From: Pseudorasbora parva
Taxonomy: Eukaryota; Chordata; Actinopteri; Cypriniformes; Gobionidae
Reading direction: 5' to 3'
DNA length: 64,000 nucleotides
Assembly: GCF_024679245.1 (NCBI RefSeq)
Contig: NC_090178.1
Coordinates: 43,510,072 to 43,574,071 of the forward strand
Shown here: positions 13,701 through 22,700 of the stretch, in pieces
Layout: every line of letters begins with the position of its first letter
Numbering within the stretch: position 1 is the stretch's first letter
Program-made: the position numbers and the translations under genes
The notes under the pieces: generated by a model
Databases searched by the model: none
What the model was told of the DNA's origin: nothing
The model's input: the letters and a program-made list of their open reading frames with translations, nothing else

Positions 13701-16700
13701 AAGCGATTCGCCTGCCGCGTGAGGAAAGTGAGTCGCTCTGTGAGGAAAGTGATTCGCCCGTCGCGTGAGGAAAGTGCTAATACAGATCGACCGCCGGCCT
13801 ATCAGTGGGTAAGTCAGTAGCTACTGGTTATATCACCTGTTTAGCATCCTACAAGCCAGCGCTTTGATGGGCGTAGCCTGTTGCTTTCGCTCTCTCCCTC
13901 GCTCTCTCTCACACGCTTCCGGTAGAATTGTCCGTAAGGCCCATACAAGGAAATTCCGCCCCCGTTAACGTCAAAGGGGACGCATGATCTCAAAAAACTT
14001 GCCGAAACTTATGACTAACCGGAAGTAGTATTTTTGACAAAGAAATACTCCCATCAAACGTCCACCTTAACTTTTGAAACTTTGTCTATGTTTAGTATGG
14101 GATTCCAAGTCTTTAACAGTGTAAAAAGATCAGTATGCATGAAACAGCATTTCACCCCCCCTTTAAGCTTTCAAGTTAAGCGCCAGACTGAACAGACGCT
14201 GCGAATGTATACGCCAAGAGCGCGGTCGCGTTTACCTCAGCTCTCATCAGGAGAACTCATTCATCGCGATGAATGTAATCTGACTCCTGCAGCGTTTGTG
14301 CTGTATAATACTCCCTCAGCAGCTAAATCACGTTATATTGAACAGACACGTTCAGTTTTTAATTGTAGTGTCTGTTCTCTAACTGAACTGATTTTATGAA
14401 AATGAACGCGGTGGGAAAGTGATCAGTGATTCAGTAGTAGTGGCTTGGTGAGTGGCCTCATAGGGCAGCAAAGCATTCTGGGAGTTGTTGCCTTTCATCC
14501 CCATGAGACAAAAATACATTTTCTGTCTTTTCTCAGTATAGAAAGCACAAAATTAAAAAATAATTTCACATTTCTACTACATTAATGACCCAGTTTAAAT
14601 ACAGATTCATCTTCCCAGCGCTGAAGTACCGCTTTAAGGGGATAGTTCACTCAAAAATAAAGTTGTTCGAAGTTTCTTTGTTTTGTGGAACTTAGAAAAA
14701 GATATGTTGAAGAATGTGGGTATAACCGAACATTTCGTGTCCCCATTGACTGCCAAAGTTTTTTTTTTTTTTCATACTATGAAAGTCAATGGAAACCATT
14801 AACTGTTTGGTTACCAACATTCTTCAAAATATCTTCTTTTGTGTTCAGCAGAAGAAAAAAATTCATACAGGTTAGAAACAAATTGAGACAAACTGTTGTA
14901 ATGTAACAACTTCACACCATGTGATGAGAACAAACTAAATTGCACTGAATGAAAACACTATTGCCTTCTGTAGAGATGCTTATAGCTTATAACTTTGCTC
15001 TATTATCAAACTAAACTGAATGAACACTGAACTGACTTGAGCTGAATAATGACACCATTATCTTCAGTAGAGCTGCTTTATAGTTGAGTTGAGTTCACTT
15101 CATAACTTTGCAACACTGCCAATGAACTAAATTGAATGAACTTTAAACTAAACTGAATTCTGATACTATTGTCTTTTTAGGGCTGCATTACAGCAGAAAT
15201 TGTATTTGTTTCATAAGCCATGTTTCCATCGCAGGAACTTTCCCCAGGAACTAGGGACTTTGGGGTGGTGCTCTGTGTGTTCAGACCGCAGAGACTGGGG
15301 TCTAAAGAAGTTCCAGGTAAAAATGTCCCCCTCAAAACGGCCCTGCTTGTGAGGTAGTACTTTTTTAACGTTCTTGAAATTTCTTAGGGGGTGGAACTTG
15401 GGTGCTGAACATGCTTATTGGTTGAGTTCACGCAGCATTTTATTTCAAATATAACTACATTGTTTTAAGTTCATTACAGGAAATGAAAGCCTAAAAACAA
15501 ATGACTGCAGCAGAAGAACCTAAAAATTCCTACATAAAAAAAAAAACTAAATTTCAACCTAAAAGTCAGTGGTGTTGTGCAGTAAGAGTCGTTTGCTATT
15601 TGAATCAACAATGAAGTTTGAAAACAAGGTTCAGGCTTTATTAAGTGTATTTGCAGAAGACAAAATCCAGTGGGCTATGGAAAGCTGAGTGCAGTCCTAC
15701 TGCACCGTAGGATGCAGTTCCAGGTAATTTCGGTGGAAACAGGGCTATAATTGAAGAACCTTGCTAAATTATTTGCTAATTACTGTAAAGCTGCTTTGAA
15801 ACAACCATGCAGTCTTGTACATTTTTTTACAGAGATTTATCATATAGCAGATATGTTCACTAGTGCCTGATTTAGATGAGTTATGCTCATAAACAGCATG
15901 TTTTTTTTCTTTTCAGAACTGAGTAAAGATGGCAGGGGTCGGTCGTGTATCTCTAGAAAAACATATATATAACATATAACAGGTATACTGGACCTTCTTA
16001 GACTCGGCCAATCAAAACATTTTCATATGTGCCTGAATTTGCATAAACTGTAGAATCATAAAAAATGAAGGTTCTGTATTGGCATCAATGGTTCCATAAA
16101 GAACCTTTAACATCCACAGAACCTTTCCATTCCACAAAAGGTTCTTTAGATTGCTAAAATGTTAATTTAAGAACTGATCACTGAAAGGTTGTTTGTGGAC
16201 CCAAAGATGTTTTCAAGAAAACATTTGTAAGGACAGATTTGAAGAGAACAATTCCTTCCTTTAGGGGACGTGATACTCGTTTAATTGTCTGACATCCATT
16301 CTTGAGTTTCATTGGAGGTGAACATTTGTGGCATGTTTTGTTGTTGGTTCCAGTGGGCCGAGCTGTGGATGTTGGCCTTCTTTATCCCCTACTGAGCAAC
16401 TGTGTGTGTGAAGCTTGGCATCTCTCCTTCACTGCCTTTCTCCCACCCTCTCATCCACCCCCGCTGTTTTCAGCAGTACAATGAGATCATGTGGTGTTGT
16501 TAATCTTTCAACAAAGGCCTCTCTCTCTTTTGCCCCTCTCTCGCTTTCTCTTAGTTTCTTCATCTCCATTTTATTGTACAGGCTTGCCTCTTCATTTTCT
16601 TCTGCTGCAGTCATTTGTTTCTACGCTTTCGTTTCCTGTAAAGCCTGATGTACCATGAACTTAAAACAATGTAGTTATATTTACTTACATATTCACAATC

Positions 16701-19700
16701 GGTTCTCACCACTAACTTAGCTCTGCCGGACATGTCCCTCCAGAAAAAGATCTGAATAGCCCTGATCTTAAAAGGTTACTAAAGTTAAATAAAACTAGAA
16801 AGAAAAAACATTTTGTTACTTGAAATAAAATCAATGTTATTTGAAATAAAATAAAATATAAAAATCCATTATCTATACAACATTTCTCACTTTGACTATG
16901 TGTGCACTATGTAATATTTTTGCAGTAAAATATCCAAAAACCACTAGGCCAGTGTTATATATTTTGTTCAGTTGAGTACTTACAATATGTTTCCAACTAT
17001 TTGTAAATTGTGAGAAAATTACTATTTTAACCAAAGTCCGGGACGTGTCAGCATACCATTTGAAGGAGTCGCCTGTCAATTGCGTCCTATCTGCGTTACC
17101 CTCGGTTTTATTTGGCAGAAGCGCTTTTCTCTTAGCAGTGTGAACATGTCACAGCAGCACCGAGCGAACGCACAGAGTAACGTCATAACATCATTTTAAA
17201 CACACTTAAATGTATCTAATATGATAAAATGAGATGCATCACCTCATACAAATGACCGGAAAAGCGGAAATAGTGCAATTATTAGGGAAACGTTACATAG
17301 TGCACCTTTGATGTACTAAAATGTAAATACATTTTTTATAACTATATAGACATATTTAGTGTCTATATATACTTAGTTATTATAAAATTAGATTTAGGTC
17401 ATATAACATAATATTCCTATACCATAATTAAAATATTGCAGCACTACTTCCTCTTGAAACAAACAACAGTCTTAATAGAAGCTTGTTTCTGACTACAAAC
17501 CTCGCTCCTGAAGGCCACAGTCCCAAACACCTGCCTTTAAGTTAAAGTGATCCCTAATACATAGTCTGTTTCCGAAATCACCACCTTTTCCCTTAAATAG
17601 GGCACTGTTTGAGGGGACAGCTATTTGTAAATTGTAGTGGTGTCCAAAAACTATAGTTATCGAGTGCATTCATTGAATTCCTGTTCATCCATTTTCCAAA
17701 ACCGCCGGTCAAGCTGTTATATTATACAGGTGGGTACAGTATAACATCATACAGGTATACATTCCTTGTTAATTGATTATTGTATTCTTTAATTAGGGTT
17801 TAAACATGCTATTTTCCACAACAGAGTTCAAGATAAATCTTCTCATTACTACTGGAGCTGCCAGTTTGCTACGTTTCAAATGATTATTAAACAGCAAGCA
17901 CAAACTATGCAAAAGTGGCAGCCCGTCCGGCGTACTCTGTGTCCGAATTTACTCACTCATTTTCATCCACTCCTTCAAGAGGACTTTATTAGTGGAGTGA
18001 TGTAGTGAATTAGTGAATGAGGGTATAGGGGGCATTTCTGGACACAACCCTTGAGCTGGTCCAGGTGTGTTCAATTAGAGTTGGAGCAAATGTCTGCTGG
18101 ACAGTGGCCCTCCAGAAGCTGCGTTTGCCACCCCTGGACTACAGACTCCAATCATCACCACCTCAAAAAATCCCTCATTACAACCACTAAAAGCTCTCTG
18201 TTAGGCTACATACCTTTATCAAAAACACATAGTAACATAAAATCTAACGTAATATCTTCCCATTCATTCACACACAAAACATGCTGCGAGTTGACAATCA
18301 TCTGCATAATCTCTTGAAATTATAAAGTACAAATACTTTAACTCTTTCCCCACCATTGACAGAATTTTCTGTCATTTAAGAGACAACACTTCTTAGCCAT
18401 TGACAGAAATGTACTGCTTTCAGTGTTTTACTGTTACATGGTAGGGTATTGTAGGGTATGGTATTACATATCTTCTGAAAGAGTACAGAATCTCTTGAGA
18501 AAACACAGACGAAGAAGAACCATAAACGAGCGATATCATGGCTATGAAAACTGGAAAATGCTGCCTTAGGAGGATGCATTCCAAGGTAGGAAGGCATCAA
18601 GGCATGAACGAATCTGTTAGCTTCCTGTTTCCTGTGAGACCTTCATCTGATGTATTTTTGAAGGCAGCATAGATGTATCCTTCACTGTCTTTGATATCCC
18701 ACAATCCTATGCATTCCAATCTGTGACAATGTGAAGGCTGCATCCTCCGGAGGTCGCGTTTGAAGGCTGCATACGTCATCAAGGATGTCTTATTTAAAGG
18801 GTTAGTTCACCCAAAAATGATATTGATGTCATTAAGGACTCACCCTAATGTCGTTCCACACCCGTAAGACCTCCGTTCATCTTCAGAACACAGTTTAAGA
18901 TATTTTAGATTTAGTCCAAAAGCGTATGCAGTCTATGCACACTATAGACCATAGACGATATGCACCTGTCCATGTCCAGGAAGGGAATAAAAACATCATC
19001 AAAGTAGTCCATATGAGACATCAGTTAGTTCATTAGAATCTGTTGAAGCATCGAAAATACATTTTGGTCCAAAAATAACAAAAACTACGACTTTATTCAG
19101 CATTGTCTTCTCTTCCGCATTTGTTTTCCAACCTCAAATAAAGATTCAAACGGTTATGAATCAGCGTATTGATTCATGATTCGGATCGCCAGTGTCACGT
19201 GATTTCAGAAGTTTGGCATGCGATCCGAATCATAAATCAATACGCTGATTCATAACCGTTTGAATCTTTATTTGAGGATTGAAAACAAACCCGGAAGAGA
19301 AGACAATGCTGAATAAAGTATTTCTTTTATTGTATTACGTAGTTTTTGTGATTTTTGAACCAAAATGTATTTTCGATGCTTCAAGTGATTCTTAATAAAT
19401 TATGTTTTTATTTAACAAGGTTCGGGAGGAGCTCATTCAGATAATTGACACAGGTGGAGAGTACTCAGCTAATCATCAAAAGAGGTGTATATATACACAG
19501 CTGTCTTACCTCCATTTTGATGACAGTTTATCAGCATCCCTCCACCACCCCTTCTCCACATTGTGCTCTTTTTAGTTCCAAATCAAGTGTGAACTTGTGA
19601 ACTAACTGATGTCTCATATGGACTGCTTTGATGATGTTTTTATTCCCTTTCTGGACATGAACAGTATAGTGTGCATACACTTGCATACGCTCTCTAACTA

Positions 19701-22700
19701 AGGGCGTTTTCACAGCTGAAAGTCCGCACCAAGGTCTGAACCAAAGTTTGTGTTTTGATATATTGTATACATTTGGTTAGTTTTGGTTTGCTTTCACATT
19801 GCAGTTATATCAGCGCACCAAAGAACTTTACATGACGTCATCATCTATGTGGGCTGCATCTTAACATTGATTGTTAGTGGACGTGCATCTGACGTCAGTG
19901 TGTTGTCAATTCAGTGAGTAACTTTGACAAGAATGAATGAACAGACGCTTCTGAAAAGTCAGAAAATCCGGACCAAACAAGGTAGGTGTGAAAGCACCCT
20001 AATATAAAATATCTTAAAATGTGTTCTGATGATGAACGGAGGTCTTACGGGGGTGGAACGACATTAGGGTGAGGAGTTAATGACATTAATTTCATTTTTG
20101 GGTGAACTAACCCTTTAAGAAAAGTAACCGTAATAAAATGGACAGTCATTATCGGTGCTTGTTGTCGCTGTTGTCAGTGATAGTGGCTCGTGCACAGATG
20201 CACGCTTCAGTCCCTTTTCTATCCAGTGAATTCACAACATAAAATGTCCTGTCCTTGATATACAATCATTTATTGTATCATTTAGCATTTGGTTTTAATG
20301 AGTAAAACAACTATACCAGGGCAGATTCAAACCCAAACCTCTGACCCCATAGCCCCTTTCACACTGCACGTCGGACCTGCAATATTCCCGGAACATTGCC
20401 GGGTCGCCTTCTGTGTGAAAGCAACCACGTCCCGGGATTAATTACCGAATTCGACCCGGGTCGGGGACCTAGTAATATTGCAGGGTTCGACCCGGGACGA
20501 GCGCTGTGTGAACAAAAGCCAAAACTAATGCCGCAACGTGTACGTAGTTATCGCGCGACTCCTAGAGCTTGTTTTTTCAATAATACAACCCTGCAGTGCC
20601 AGAAGAGCTCGTCGGTGTTTTAAACGCAGAGAGTGTTCGTATACAAAAGAAACTAAAATTAAACAAACAGAAATGTGTGCAAACTGGACACAAGTCGAGA
20701 CCACGGAGCTCCTCACTATCCGCGCTGAAGATGAGATCGCTCGCCATTATACGTCACATCTGGATGTCACATGTCAACTCGATCCGGGACTGTTACGGGT
20801 TGTATTTCGCTGGCAGTGTGAATGGACCAAATCTAGCGGCCCGGGAACAAATGCCGGGTCGCATTATCCGTGTATTTGCCGGATTCGCAGTGTGAAAGGG
20901 GCTCATGTGTCATGAAAAAATGCAGCCGAGGTTATGTTCTTTCTTTTGATATATTGCATTTCAGATATTTATACAACAAAATATTCTGGAGGCCATTAAA
21001 CTTTTTTGTGAAAAATTATAAAAAACTTCTGGTCCTGGCTGGCAACTTTTTTCAAAACGCTGGCAGGGAAAGAGTTAATTGCATTTATACTGTACTTTTA
21101 CTTGCAATTACTTACCTAGTTCTTTTGAACCCTGGCTGTCACTAGCCAGTTCTCCTAGTTTGACCAGAGCGTCAAAATATCCTTTAGCTGCTACTGTGAC
21201 TCCTGTAAAGCAGTCAGAGAGACAGAGAGTGGGACTGTGTACTACAAAATACATGATTGTTGTTTAGCAGGCAAAGTGCCGAGGGCATACATGAAAGTCA
21301 ACACTGATTTCCTGTGGACTTTTGCCCGTTACAGAAAAAAGAACTATTGAAGTAATGAGGTCTGACCTGTCAGAGCCTTTTCATAGTGTTTCCCCATGGC
21401 GACAAAATTCTTCAAACTGGGGTTAAACTGGTCCAGAATGCCCTAAAAATAGAATCAGCAATACATGGAATGAATCAGACACAAACATTTTGACCTGCAA
21501 AAAATTATATTACTGAAACAGAAGAATGCAACAAATGGACAAATACCTCTTTTTTGGGCTGAATTGATAAAAATGGTAGCCTAACAATGAGTTCACATCG
21601 AAATTAATTGACTGCATTCAAATAAAATATAAATTACTGAATCAAACCAAGTAAATTAGGTTACACCAATGCTGGAAAATCGTCTGTGTAAGTGTCAATT
21701 ATGGGATCCTCATTTTTGTTCAAAACTAGTTTTTTTAAAACTTTTTGATAAAAATATAATTTATACAAAGATTGGAATATGGATTTAGGATTAATTTAAA
21801 TATGTTATGGCATTTAAAGTTAAAGATGTCTACCCATTTAAAAACATTTTATTAACGTTCCGATTACATTCCTGAAATTCTCAGAACATTAAAAACTTCT
21901 TGCTTTATGAATGTTTTTATCATTTTGCAAGTAGTATGGGAATTTTCGCATGTTCCCTGAACCACCTGAAAGAAAGTAGTAAGTAGTAACGTTTAAAAAA
22001 CATTAATTAGCAACGAAGGTGAAGCAGAGCTCGTTGACAGATTAAACATTCGCCGTATCCGGTCGGCAAAACTCAGAACACATCTTCCCTTTTTAAGAAT
22101 GACTTCAGTGCCGTTCTTTGTTCTTTTCTCAGAGAAAAGCTTAACTCCAAGTCTTCCAGAGTCGCGGTCAAAGCTAATTCGAAAGACCGCCGCCGTTCGC
22201 CAGTTTCTGTGTTTACTAGAAGCACGCAAACGCAACTCGGCCATCATTATGTTAAGCCCCGCCCACCGAATCTATAAACGATGTGATTGGCCTGACCAGA
22301 GTTTGGCGTTTACAGCTCAAAAGTGTATTGAGAGTTCCTAGACGACACTCGCGGCAGATTAGATTTGCTGCCGCTAGGGTGCGTCTAGATTTCTAGGCTA
22401 CCCACTGCTATGATTGGCTAACATTGTTCTATTTGAAATAGCTAAGTATTACTCTCCCTTTTAGACTTTTACATTATATCTATGGCATTATATTCAGATC
22501 GTGGCATGAAAGGTTGCAGTGATGATCACTGTAGCCGATCACAGACACATGTTGAGCATTAAATCAAGCAGTGATCTCATCATTGCAACTCAGTTACTGG
22601 ACACTAACGAATGCCTTCATCTTCACTAACAGTGCAAACGTGATATATAGTCAAAAGATTCGTTATATGAAACGGAAGTCGCTGATAAATGTGTCACTGA

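Noticed and set aside
16302..16648. Overlapping frames of 60-77 codons
   Set aside because: Low-complexity pyrimidine-rich DNA, no domain; probably chance.
20396..20915. Several overlapping frames up to 125 codons
   Set aside because: They lie inside a GC-rich non-autonomous Harbinger-like element, in which stops are rare by composition.
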